Assembly: GCA_963786395.1 (NCBI GenBank) | Contig: CAWAZD010000007.1 | Span: 310,001 to 374,000 of the forward strand | DNA: 64,000 nucleotides | Direction of reading: 5' to 3' | Source of the DNA: Fen-1301 sp963786395 | GTDB taxonomy: Bacteria > Bacteroidota > Ignavibacteria > Ignavibacteriales > Ignavibacteriaceae | In this document: positions 9,910 to 18,470 of the stretch, piece by piece | How positions within the stretch are numbered: the stretch's first letter is position 1 | How the letters are laid out: the number at the start of each line of letters is the position of its first letter | Made by a program: the position numbers and the translations under genes | Notes under the pieces: model-generated | What the model was told of the DNA's origin: nothing | The model's input: the letters and a program-made list of their open reading frames with translations, nothing else | The model's database searches: none

Positions 9910-10881
9910 ATGTTAAAAAAACATATAGCCGTTACGGGTGCCACGGGGTTAATAGGCCGCAGCCTCTGCACAGCGCTACATAATAACGGGCACAAAATTA
10001 CTGTATTCACAAGAGACATAAATAATAGTACTAAGTTACTACCTTTTATTTCCCGGTTTGTGAAATGGGATTACTCAAAACCAGAGCTCTGGATGCATGA
10101 ACTGGATGGGAAAGATGCAATATTTCATCTTGCTGGCGCGAATGTGTTTGGTCATAGATGGAATGATAATTATAAAAGAACAATAATGGAAAGCCGCGCA
10201 ATTGCTACCAGGAATTTAAGTAATGCAATTAATGAATTAAAAGCTAAACCTGAAGTGTTAATTTCCTCATCGGCTGTTGGTTTTTATGGCAATAAGGATA
10301 ATCAAATAGTCACTGAAGAATCTGCTGCAGGAAATGATTTTCTTTCTGATGTGTGTAAAGTATGGGAAAATGAAGCCGCCATAGTCGAAAAATCAAATGT
10401 AAGAAGAGTCAGCATTCGAACAGGAATTGTTCTCAGCACTAATGATGGAGCACTAAAAAAAATGCTGACCCCATTCAAATTTTTCCTGGGAGGCCCGCTG
10501 GGAAAAGGCAACCAATGGTTTCCATGGATACATATTGACGACCTTGTTCGTATTTATATGTTTGCACTTGATAACAAGAATATATCAGGAGCCGTGAATG
10601 CCGGATCGCCAAATCCGGTTACTATGAATGAATTCGCAAATACACTCGGGAAAGTACTCCACCGCCCCTCATTTTTCCATGTACCTGAATTTGTATTAAG
10701 ACTTGCTGTGGGTGAAGGGGCGCAGCCCATTCTTTCAAGTCTGAAAGTATTCCCTCAAAAACTTATCAACAATTCTTTTGAGTTCCGATATAATCATTTG
10801 GAACCCGCCCTTGCATCACTGATTACCAACGCAAAAAAAACCTCCGGAACTGAAAGCTCCGGAGGTAATAAAATAAAATGA
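9910..10881 (+). CDS. TIGR01777-type NAD(P)-dependent epimerase (SulA/YfcH-like)
   Basis: 323 residues. An N-terminal Rossmann motif VTGATGLIGRSL (residues about 8-19), HLAGANVFGHRW, a catalytic-type SSSAVGFYG segment, and the WFPWIHIDDLVRIY and DUF1731-like C-terminal segments all match the TIGR01777 family of extended SDR proteins. Substrates of this family are not established. The last codons overlap the hairpin that terminates the convergent ahcY gene. Confidence 0.92.
   Translation: MLKKHIAVTGATGLIGRSLCTALHNNGHKITVFTRDINNSTKLLPFISRFVKWDYSKPELWMHELDGKDAIFHLAGANVFGHRWNDNYKRTIMESRAIATRNLSNAINELKAKPEVLISSSAVGFYGNKDNQIVTEESAAGNDFLSDVCKVWENEAAIVEKSNVRRVSIRTGIVLSTNDGALKKMLTPFKFFLGGPLGKGNQWFPWIHIDDLVRIYMFALDNKNISGAVNAGSPNPVTMNEFANTLGKVLHRPSFFHVPEFVLRLAVGEGAQPILSSLKVFPQKLINNSFEFRYNHLEPALASLITNAKKTSGTESSGGNKIK
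10833..10865 (-). terminator. Intrinsic terminator of ahcY, embedded in the epimerase 3' end
   Basis: CCTCCGGA (10841-10848) pairs with TCCGGAGG (10858-10865); on the minus strand the stem is followed by eight T residues (10833-10840). It lies wholly inside the last codons of the oppositely oriented epimerase gene. Confidence 0.88.
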
Positions 10882-10929
10882 GATCCTATCTTCTATCTTA
10901 TCGGAATCTAAATCCCAACAAGATTTTTC

Positions 10930-12255
10930 CTAGTATCTGTAATAATCGGGTTTAAATGGACCTTTAACCTTTACACCGATATATTTTGCTTGCTTATCAG
11001 ATAAAGTATCAAGTTCAACACCAATCTGATCAAGATGCAGAACTGCAACTTTTTCATCAAGATGCTTTGGCAGCATATATACTTTATTTTCATAATTAGC
11101 TGAATTGTTCCAGAGTTCAATTTGAGCAAGAACCTGATTAGTAAAATGAATTTGACATAACAAATGATGGATGACCTGTTGCGCAGCCAAGATTTACCAA
11201 CCTGCCTTCAGCTAAAACTATAATATCTTTTCCATCAATTGTATACTTATCAACCTGAGGTTTAATTGTATCTTTTGTATTACCGTAATTTTTATTCAGC
11301 CATGCCATATCAATTTCATTATCAAAATGTCCGATATTGCATACAACTGCATTATGTTTCATTAATCTGAAATGCTTTTTCTGTAACTATATCACAGTTA
11401 CCTGTTGCAGTAACAATAATATCTGCTCTTGGTACCGCATGCAGAAGTTGTTTAACTTCATATCCGTCCATAGCAGCCTGAAGAGCACATATAGGATCGA
11501 TTTCAGTAACAATAACCCGTACACCTGCACTTCTTAATGATTGAGCAGAACCTTTGCCTACATCTCCATAACCGCATACAACAGCAACTTTACCTGCCAT
11601 CATTAAATCCGTTGCTCTTCTGATTGCATCAACTAATGATTCGCGGCATCCGTATTTATTATCAAATTTGGATTTGGTTACTGAGTCATTCACATTGAAA
11701 GCTGGCACAGGAAGAGTTCCTTCCTTCACTCTGTCATACAACCGGTGAACACCAGTAGTTGTTTCTTCTGAAATTCCTTTTATGCCTGAAACAAGTTCAG
11801 GAAATTTATCAAGAACCATATTCGTAAGATCACCACCATCATCAAGAATCATATTTAAAGGTTTTCTTTCATCACCGAAAAATAATGTTTGTTCAATGCA
11901 CCAGTCGAATTCTTCAGCGTTCATACCTTTCCATGCGTAAACAGGAATACCCGCGGCTGCAATCGCTGCAGCTGCATGATCCTGTGTAGAAAAAATATTA
12001 CATGAAGACCATGTAACTTCTGCTCCAAGTTCAACAAGTGTTTCAATTAAAACTGCAGTTTGGATTGTCATATGAAGACATCCTGCAATCCGTGCACCTT
12101 TCAAAGGTTTTTGCTTACCATATTCTTTCCTGAGTGTCATTAAACCGGGCATCTCAGCTTCGGCTAAGTTTTATTTCTTTTCTTCCCCACTCTGCAAGCG
12201 AGATATCTTTTACTTTAAACTTTTCGTATTTAACTTTTTGCTCTGTCTGACTCAT
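10930..12255 (-). CDS. ahcY: Adenosylhomocysteinase (three frame breaks)
   Basis: Hydrolyses S-adenosylhomocysteine to adenosine and homocysteine, closing the methyl cycle. All parts of a normal protein of about 440 residues are present: N-terminus MSQTEQKVKYE, MPGLMTLRKEYG, the NAD-binding VVCGYGDVGKGSAQSLR, CNIGHFDNEID, GHPSFVMSN, and the conserved C-terminus KPDYYRY. Three +1 insertions break the frame near 12165 (CTTAGCC), 11357 (CAGATTA) and 11150 (TTTTAC for TTTAC). All residues are otherwise well conserved and no alternative copy is in the window, so assembly error is the likeliest explanation. Start ATG is at 12255, 38 nt after metK. Confidence 0.88.
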
Positions 12256-12293
12256 GTATTTTAATTCCTTCTCTTACTTTATAAATTTCTATT

Positions 12294-13448
12294 TTATTTA
12301 CTCTTTGGCAAATATTTTTTAAATACAGGAACTAGATCCAATTGCTCCCAGGTAAATTCTTTATCATTTCGTCCAAAATGACCATAAGCCGAAGTTAACT
12401 GATATATAGGTCTACGGAGTTTAAGTCTTTCAATAATTCCTTTTGGTGTAAGATCAACTTCTTTTTTAATCATAGCTGCTATCTTCTATCAGCAATTTTC
12501 CCGGTTCCCTTTGTATCAACAAATATTGAAACTGGTTCAGCCACCCCGATTGCATAAGCAACCTGCACAAGGCATTCTTTGGCTAAGTTTGGCTGCGACC
12601 ACATTCTTTGCAATATGTCTTGCTGCATACGTTGCGCTTCTATCAACTTTTGATGGATCCTTACCTGAAAAAGCTCCGCCGCCATGAGGTGCCCAGCCGC
12701 CGTAAGTATCTACTATTATTTTTCTACCTGTTAAACCGCTGTCTCCATGAGGACCACCAATTTCAAACCGTCCGGTTGGATTAACAAAATATTTTGTCTT
12801 CTTATCAAGATATTTTGCGGGTATTATAGTTTTAATGATATACTTAATCACATCATCTTTAATTTTTTTCTGTGAAACATCTCCATCATGCTGTGTAGAA
12901 ATTACGACAGCTTCTACTCTGATTGGCTTTTTGTTGTCATCATATTCAATTGTAACCTGAGATTTTGAATCAGGACGTAAATACGGCATTAACTTGTTAT
13001 TTTTTTTTCTTACATCTGCAAGCTTTTTTACAAGCTGATGAGCATATACAATTGGCATTGGCATTAATTCCGGTGTCTGGTCGCATGCATAACCAAACAT
13101 AATTCCCTGGTCACCAGCGCCACCAGTATCAACACCCATTGAGATATCCGGGGACTGTGAATGGATTGCATTAAGTACAGAACATGATTCTGAATCAAAT
13201 TTATATTCTGCTTTAGTATAACCAATCTTTTTTACAGTTTTCCTTACAACATCCTGCACGTCAATATATGCAGTAGTAGTAATCTCACCACCAACTAAAA
13301 CTAAACCTGTTGTAACAAAAGTTTCACAGGCAACCCTTGCTTTAGGGTCCAATTTATAAATTGCATCCAATACTCCATCGGAGATTGCATCGCTTACTTT
13401 ATCCGGATGTCCTTCGGAAACTGATTCCGATGTAAAGAAAAATGACAT
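12294..13448 (-). CDS. metK: S-adenosylmethionine synthetase (two frame breaks)
   Basis: Makes S-adenosylmethionine from methionine and ATP. Recognisable blocks in order: FTSESVSEGHPDK (residues about 5-17), the GAGDQGIMFGYA loop, DSKSQVTIEY, FVNPTGRFEIGGPHGDSGLT, YGGWAPHGGGAFSGKDPSKV, ending YGHFGRND. Total about 384 residues, normal for the family. An extra A near 12588 (GCCAAACTT) and a second indel near 12470-12490 split the C-terminal third into three frames. It is co-directional with ahcY (38 nt) and follows the nucleotidyltransferase by 32 nt. No SAM riboswitch fits in this short gap. Confidence 0.9.
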
Positions 13449-13480
13449 GTGTATTTCCTTTTATTTTGCTTATATATATG

Positions 13481-14458
13481 TTAATAAAAATCTATTTCCG
13501 ATGAATCACCGGAATTTAATCTTCTGAATGTTCCCCTGATTATTGAGTTGTTTCCAATAATGGAATTTTCAAGTAATGACATGTTTACTATTGCTTTTGA
13601 ACCAATAATGGAATTCTTGATTATACAATCGGAGATTTTACTTTCTTTATCAATTGTAGCGTAAGGTCCTATAACTGAATTTTCAATTTCAACATCATCT
13701 GCAATAAATACAGGGTTGTTAATTACGACATTTGGATACACTTTACAAGCACTTTTTTGATCAAGTAAATGCTGATTTGTGGATAATAAGGTTTCCGGTT
13801 TCCCGCAGTCATACCATCCTTCCACTGGAAAGGTTGTAATCTTTTCACCGGATTCAAGCATTATCTGTAATGCATCAGTTAACTGAAGCTCTCCTTTAGT
13901 TCGTACATCATTTTTTACCAATTGCATCAGACTCTTAATTAGAGCCCCGGAATCTGCGATATAATAAAGACCTACAAGGGCAAGATTTGAAACCGGCGTC
14001 TGTGGTTTTTCAATAAGTTTTTTAATATATCCATTTTCCATCACAGCAACACCAAATCTTCTCGGATCAGGAACTGATTTTACCCCAAGGGCTGAAACTT
14101 TATTCTTAAAAACGTCTTTCAAATTCACATCAAATACTGTATCGCCAAGTATTATAAATATCTCTTTCTCATCGAATGTAGGAATGGCTGTATAAATTGC
14201 ATGCCCTAATCCTTCCATTGATTCCTGTTCAACAAAGATGGATTCAATTTGAGGATATTCGGTCTGGACATAATCCTTTATCATATCTCCAAGATGCCCG
14301 ATTATAAATGTAGCTTTGGTGATATTCTCATCTATAAGTTTATCAAGAATATGACCTAATATTGGTTTACCTCCTACATTAAGTAATACTTTTGGAGTTG
14401 AATATGTATGTGGTTTTAACCTGGTTCCTATTCCGGCTACAGGAATTATAGCACGCAT
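13481..14458 (-). CDS. Sugar-1-phosphate nucleotidyltransferase with left-handed beta-helix tail
   Basis: 325 residues. The N-terminus MRAIIPVAGIGTRLKPHTYS, with STPKVLL, is the nucleotide-binding signature of the RmlA/GlmU-like NTP transferase family. Residues about 245-315 contain hexapeptide-type repeats (NSVIGPYATI, KNSIIGSKA, ENSIIGNNSI) that form a trimeric beta-helix, but I see no clear acyltransferase catalytic residues. It could be a glucose-, mannose- or GlcNAc-1-phosphate transferase. It heads a tight run with metK and ahcY, though a functional link is not obvious. Confidence 0.88.
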   Translation of the reverse strand: MRAIIPVAGIGTRLKPHTYSTPKVLLNVGGKPILGHILDKLIDENITKATFIIGHLGDMIKDYVQTEYPQIESIFVEQESMEGLGHAIYTAIPTFDEKEIFIILGDTVFDVNLKDVFKNKVSALGVKSVPDPRRFGVAVMENGYIKKLIEKPQTPVSNLALVGLYYIADSGALIKSLMQLVKNDVRTKGELQLTDALQIMLESGEKITTFPVEGWYDCGKPETLLSTNQHLLDQKSACKVYPNVVINNPVFIADDVEIENSVIGPYATIDKESKISDCIIKNSIIGSKAIVNMSLLENSIIGNNSIIRGTFRRLNSGDSSEIDFY

Positions 14459-14518
14459 TGGTTCTTTCTTTTATGTTATTATTTTAGCTTATAAAATTAC
14501 CGAATCCCCTAAAGAATA

Positions 14519-14612
14519 ACAAACCCTCCTAATTCCTTCCTCCTTTCTACTTTTCCTTTCTCCTTTTTCCTTTTTACTTTTACCTTTTAACTTTTACCTT
14601 TTACCTTTGATT
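14519..14612 (+). repeat. Pyrimidine-rich degenerate heptamer repeat upstream of a start codon
   Basis: Over about 90 nt the plus strand is almost all C and T with a rough 7-bp period of the type TTTTACC / TTTTAAC, ending directly before the ATG at 14614. The cleaner version of the same heptamer lies before aceF (50371-50432) and a short piece is at 60990-61020. Confidence 0.7.
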
Positions 14613-14613
14613 T

Positions 14614-15558
14614 ATGGAAATAACAAACCGTATAACCCGTCTATTCAAAATTAAGTACCCCATAATCCAGTCCGGTATGGTCTGGGTATCAGGATGGAAA
14701 CTTGCTTCCGCTGTATCTAATTGCGGTGGACTTGGACTAATTGGTTCCGGCTCTATGAAATCTGACCTTTTAAGAGAACATATTAAGGATTGCTTCAAAG
14801 CAACCCAAAAGCCTTTTGGTGTAAATATTCCCCTTCTCAGAGAAGATGCACTTCAGTTGATACAGACAACTATTGATGAAGGTGTAAAAATAGTTTTTAC
14901 TTCAGCAGGAAATCCATCTAAATATATCGAGTTGTTGAAAAGTAATGAAATCATTGTTGTACATGTTGTTCCTTCTGTAAAATTTGGATTGAAAGCGGAA
15001 AGTGCCGGCTGCGATGCAGTTGTAGGTGAAGGCGTTGAAGCGGGAGGACACAATGGAATTGACCAGATAACTACATTATGCCTTACCCCGCAACTATCTG
15101 ATTCACTCAGAATTCCGGTAATTGCAGCCGGTGGAATTGCTGACGGCAGGGGCATTCTTGCTGCCCTGTCACTTGGCGCCGAAGGAGTTCAGTTGGGTAC
15201 CAGGTTTGCAGTAACTGTTGAATCTTCCGCTCATCCGAATTACAAAAACAAAGTTGTTGAATCGGGAGATGGTGATACTCTCCTTGCATTTAAAAAAATA
15301 GGACTCGTTAGGATGCTGAAAAATAATTTCGCTCTGCAGGCTGCTAAGGCCGAAATAGAAGGTTGGAATGAAGATCAGCTTAAAGAACTTCTCGGTAAAA
15401 AAAGAGAACGACTTGGCATTTTTGAGGGAGATGAAATTGATGGTGAATTGGAAGCAGGTCAAAGCTCGGGACTTATTAAAGAAATCCTTTCAGTTGATGC
15501 CCTATTTACTAAACTCATTTCCGAATATGATATTTCATTAAGTAAAATTTGTGGATAA
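14614..15558 (+). CDS. Nitronate monooxygenase / FabK-like flavin oxidoreductase
   Basis: 314 residues with a TIM-barrel FMN-binding pattern: IQSGMVWVSG near the N-terminus, GVEAGGHNG (residues about 138-146, containing the conserved His), PVIAAGGIADGRG and GAEGVQLGTRF. This superfamily covers nitronate monooxygenase and enoyl-ACP reductase II (FabK). Without fatty acid genes nearby I cannot choose between them. The start ATG at 14614 directly follows the pyrimidine-rich repeat and lacks a clear Shine-Dalgarno sequence. Confidence 0.88.
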   Translation: MEITNRITRLFKIKYPIIQSGMVWVSGWKLASAVSNCGGLGLIGSGSMKSDLLREHIKDCFKATQKPFGVNIPLLREDALQLIQTTIDEGVKIVFTSAGNPSKYIELLKSNEIIVVHVVPSVKFGLKAESAGCDAVVGEGVEAGGHNGIDQITTLCLTPQLSDSLRIPVIAAGGIADGRGILAALSLGAEGVQLGTRFAVTVESSAHPNYKNKVVESGDGDTLLAFKKIGLVRMLKNNFALQAAKAEIEGWNEDQLKELLGKKRERLGIFEGDEIDGELEAGQSSGLIKEILSVDALFTKLISEYDISLSKICG

Positions 15559-15624
15559 TTTTTATAATCTGGAATGCCATTCCAGCTAAAGCAGGGATCC
15601 CCTGAATACTTTTAAATCTCGTGT

Positions 15625-15656
15625 GTCATTCCCGCGAAAGCGGGAATCCATGCAGC
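15625..15656 (+). repeat. Dispersed palindromic repeat, family B
   Basis: Contains ATTCCCGCGAAAGCGGGAAT, a 7-bp inverted repeat followed by CCATGCAGC. Further copies are at 25192, 35298 (inverted) and, with an internal insertion, in recN at 36927. A degenerate relative precedes it at 15571-15602. The core fits the ATTCCC-N8-GGGAAT layout of neisserial dRS3 repeats. Confidence 0.85.
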
Positions 15657-15660
15657 TATT

Positions 15661-15786
15661 GAGGCTGTCTCAAAAAGCCCATTTGTCATTCTGAGCGAAG
15701 CGAAGAATCTGCATTTCTGAAACAATTATTGCGATCAATCGCTTTGCTCTTTAGAAAGAAAGTTTAGTTACTTTTGAGGCAGCCTT
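15661..15786. mobile_element. MITE-like element with imperfect terminal inverted repeats
   Basis: GAGGCTGTCTCAAAA at 15661-15675 and TTTTGAGGCAGCCTT at 15772-15786 are inverted copies of each other (13 of 15 positions). The 126-bp span between their outer ends carries a family A repeat (15685-15710) and no ORF. No transposase is present in the window, so it would depend on one elsewhere. Confidence 0.55.
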
Positions 15787-15942
15787 ATATAGAGGGTTGT
15801 TTTTCCTAGTTGCTAATTTGTCATTCCTGCAAATAAATTATGGTGAAAAATTTCTTACCTGAATTTATATACTCTTTGAGATAATACTTTTATCTTTTTT
15901 TTCATAACTTTATTCCCAATATTTAAAAATTATGGCTGACTA

Positions 15943-17889
15943 ATGAAAACGACAATTCTCTTTTTGTTTATACTCTTAACGATCGCTTTGTTTGCACAGA
16001 ACAATGACCTTAGTTCTTATAAAAGTGCAACCGGCATAAAAGATCCTGTTAGTAAAATTGACGCTCTTAAAAAATTTATAACTGATTTTCCTGCCAGCAC
16101 ATACCGACCAAGAGCTTTTCTTGATCTAACTGCTACATACCTTGATCAAAATATTACAGACTCTGCTCTTTTTTATGCAAATAAATATATAACTTTTTAC
16201 CCGGAAGATGGAAGATTGAATGCATGGAATTCTGCTGCGTATTTATTAGTTCGTTCAAAAAAGGGACTCGATTCTGCACTGGCTTATTCTCAGAGGGCTG
16301 TCCAGTTTGCCAGAACAAATAAGGTTCGTGGACTCGGAATGTATCTTGATACTTATGCTGCAGTTCTGTTTGAACTTGGTAAAAAACAAGAAGCACTCGA
16401 TGCTGAAACTGAAGCCATAAAGGGGCATGAAAACGATCCCGAATATCTAATTGCCCTTGCTACATATCAGGAAGGCGTGGGTAAAAACACAGAAGCTTTA
16501 AATAGTGCCGCAAAGGTTATCCTGTTAGGTGATTTGGAAAACGGGCTCGATAAATTTAATTCATGGTTGGTCAAATCCTCTTTTGATCCTAAAGAACAAA
16601 TAAAATTAAAAAAAGATATCGCAGAAAATCAGGCTGCCGATTTCATTAAACTAGACAATGGGAAAGACCCGGCAGCAACAAAATCTACGCTCGCTGCTTT
16701 CTATGCAGCCCTGAAAATCAACCTTGATACGGCTGAATTCTGGGCAAAGAATGCTGTACATTCAATAAATAAAGATAGTAAAGTTGAAGATCAGATCATT
16801 TTCCATAAGAATCTGGCGCAGGTCTATTCCGCTGAAGATAAAACAAATGAGACTTTAAAAGAGTTAAAGACAGTCGAAGAATATGTTGATCCATGGGATT
16901 CCAACTTTTGGCTTACTCTCAGTAAGTGCTATGAAAAAAAGAATGATTTTAAGAATGCCTTGAATGCATGTATTTCCGGATTATATGCTTATGAAGCTCC
17001 ATCGGTTAAAACAGAGGTTCTGAATATTCTCCCAAAATTAAATTTGAAGGAGGACGATCTTAAAAATCTTATCGAAAAGAAACAAAAAGAATTAACTTCC
17101 TTCAAAACCGGAAAATATAAATCAAAAAATAACGGGAAGGTTCTGCTTGCGGAATTATTTACAGGTGCTGAATGCGGTCCTTGCCAGGGTGCCGATGTTG
17201 CCTTTGATAATCTCACTGAATATTACCCAAGAACTAATCTGGCAATTCTCGAATACCATCTGCATATTCCGGGACCAGATCCAATGACGAACCCTGACAC
17301 CTGGAAACGGTATGTTTTTTATGGTGCAAATTTCGGCACTCCAACTGCTATATTTGAAGGAAAGGAACAAATCACCGGTGGCGGACCAAGATTTCTTGCA
17401 GCGAACAGATTCAATTTATATAAACATACTCTAAGCAAATATGAGTCCGATAAACCTGCTATCGTCCTTTCAGGCAATGCAAAAACTAAAGGGGAAAATA
17501 TAAATGTCCAGGTAAATTTGAAAGGAAAGGTTAAAGACCCTAAAGATGTTATTCATGTAGCCCTCGTTGAAAAATCAGTCAGCTATACTGGCTCAAATAC
17601 AATCGATAAACACCGCTTTGTTGTGAGAAACCTTTTATTTAGTGACAAGGGTTCTTCTATCACTTCAAATAAAATCACGGGTACGTTTGAAGTTAATAAA
17701 ATTGAAGAGGGATTAAAGAGTTATCTTGATGACCCGACGAAACAACCATCCTGGAGACCTGGTTTCGGAACCCCAACATGGAGAGCAAGACCGGATAAAC
17801 TTGACCGTAAAAACCTCGCTGTGGTCGCCTGGATTCAAAACCCTGATACTAAGGAAATACTTAACAGCATTTTTATAGATGTCAAATAG
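15943..17889 (+). CDS. Secreted TPR protein with thioredoxin-like domain
   Basis: 648 residues with a signal peptide ending LFAQ. Residues about 20-390 are helical with TPR-like repeats (for example ALAYSQRAVQFART, ALDAETEAIKGHE). From about 400 there is a thioredoxin-like fold starting KVLLAELFTGAECGPCQGAD, whose CGPC is the redox motif, and a C-terminal segment of unknown type. It is probably a periplasmic thiol-disulfide protein. It overlaps the DsbD-N-like gene downstream by 11 nt, supporting a shared redox role. Confidence 0.8.
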   Translation: MKTTILFLFILLTIALFAQNNDLSSYKSATGIKDPVSKIDALKKFITDFPASTYRPRAFLDLTATYLDQNITDSALFYANKYITFYPEDGRLNAWNSAAYLLVRSKKGLDSALAYSQRAVQFARTNKVRGLGMYLDTYAAVLFELGKKQEALDAETEAIKGHENDPEYLIALATYQEGVGKNTEALNSAAKVILLGDLENGLDKFNSWLVKSSFDPKEQIKLKKDIAENQAADFIKLDNGKDPAATKSTLAAFYAALKINLDTAEFWAKNAVHSINKDSKVEDQIIFHKNLAQVYSAEDKTNETLKELKTVEEYVDPWDSNFWLTLSKCYEKKNDFKNALNACISGLYAYEAPSVKTEVLNILPKLNLKEDDLKNLIEKKQKELTSFKTGKYKSKNNGKVLLAELFTGAECGPCQGADVAFDNLTEYYPRTNLAILEYHLHIPGPDPMTNPDTWKRYVFYGANFGTPTAIFEGKEQITGGGPRFLAANRFNLYKHTLSKYESDKPAIVLSGNAKTKGENINVQVNLKGKVKDPKDVIHVALVEKSVSYTGSNTIDKHRFVVRNLLFSDKGSSITSNKITGTFEVNKIEEGLKSYLDDPTKQPSWRPGFGTPTWRARPDKLDRKNLAVVAWIQNPDTKEILNSIFIDVK

Positions 17890-18364
17890 GATCAGCTGGA
17901 TGTTTAGAATCTTTATTTTATGTTCCCTCCTAATTTCAGCAGGGAACATTTTGCCTCAAAATAAAAACTCTGATATTGTTGATGTCAGTATTTCTTCAGT
18001 CCCCGATTCTGTTTATAAGAATAACTTTACTGTCTTTATAAATATAAATATAAAAGATGGGTGGCATATAAATTCAAATAAGCCCTTTGATGATTACTTG
18101 TCTCCAACTTCTGTAAAATTAAAAGACTCTTCAGGCATAAGAATATTAAGTATTATTTATCCTCAGGAATTAATATCCAAACTTCAGTTTTCAGATTCTG
18201 AACTATCTCTATATGAGGGTAATGTTTCTATAAAAATTAATATTGAAGCCGACGACTCTTCCCTGAAAAGTAAAAAGAATGTGGAATTTGAATTGCAGTA
18301 CCAATCATGCAACAACCAAACCTGCCTCTTCCCTGTACAGAAAATACTTACCGTAAAATTGTAG
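17879..18364 (+). CDS. DsbD N-terminal-domain-like secreted protein
   Basis: 161 residues: signal peptide (about 1-27), then an immunoglobulin-like domain with DGWHINSNKP and the C-terminal motif YQSCNNQTCLFP, which matches the cysteine pair of the DsbD alpha domain that passes electrons in the periplasm. The membrane and gamma domains of DsbD are absent. It overlaps the thioredoxin-like gene by 11 nt, so the two are probably translated together and may form a redox pair. Confidence 0.85.
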   Translation: MSNRISWMFRIFILCSLLISAGNILPQNKNSDIVDVSISSVPDSVYKNNFTVFININIKDGWHINSNKPFDDYLSPTSVKLKDSSGIRILSIIYPQELISKLQFSDSELSLYEGNVSIKINIEADDSSLKSKKNVEFELQYQSCNNQTCLFPVQKILTVKL

Positions 18365-18407
18365 ATTCGATTTTGAAATCCCCACTTTTCTTTGTCATCC
18401 CCGCACC

Positions 18408-18470
18408 TGTCCAACAATTCATTGATCCATCAATCCATTACTCCAACGATCCATTACTCCATTTTTTACT
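18408..18470 (+). repeat. TCCAT-rich intergenic repeat
   Basis: Imperfect tandem units of 9-10 bp (CAATCCATTA, CAACGATCCATTA type). Related stretches occur near 23169, 30611, 32232, 32814, 39815 and, inverted, 38213, always between genes. Confidence 0.75.

Noticed and set aside
10930..13448. True pseudogenes of ahcY and metK
   Set aside because: Both enzymes are normally needed, their residues are well conserved on both sides of each break, and the breaks are single bases. Sequence error is the simpler explanation, though it cannot be proved here.
12256..13480. SAM riboswitch for metK or ahcY
   Set aside because: The gaps upstream of metK (32 nt) and ahcY (38 nt) are too short to hold one and show no matching stems.
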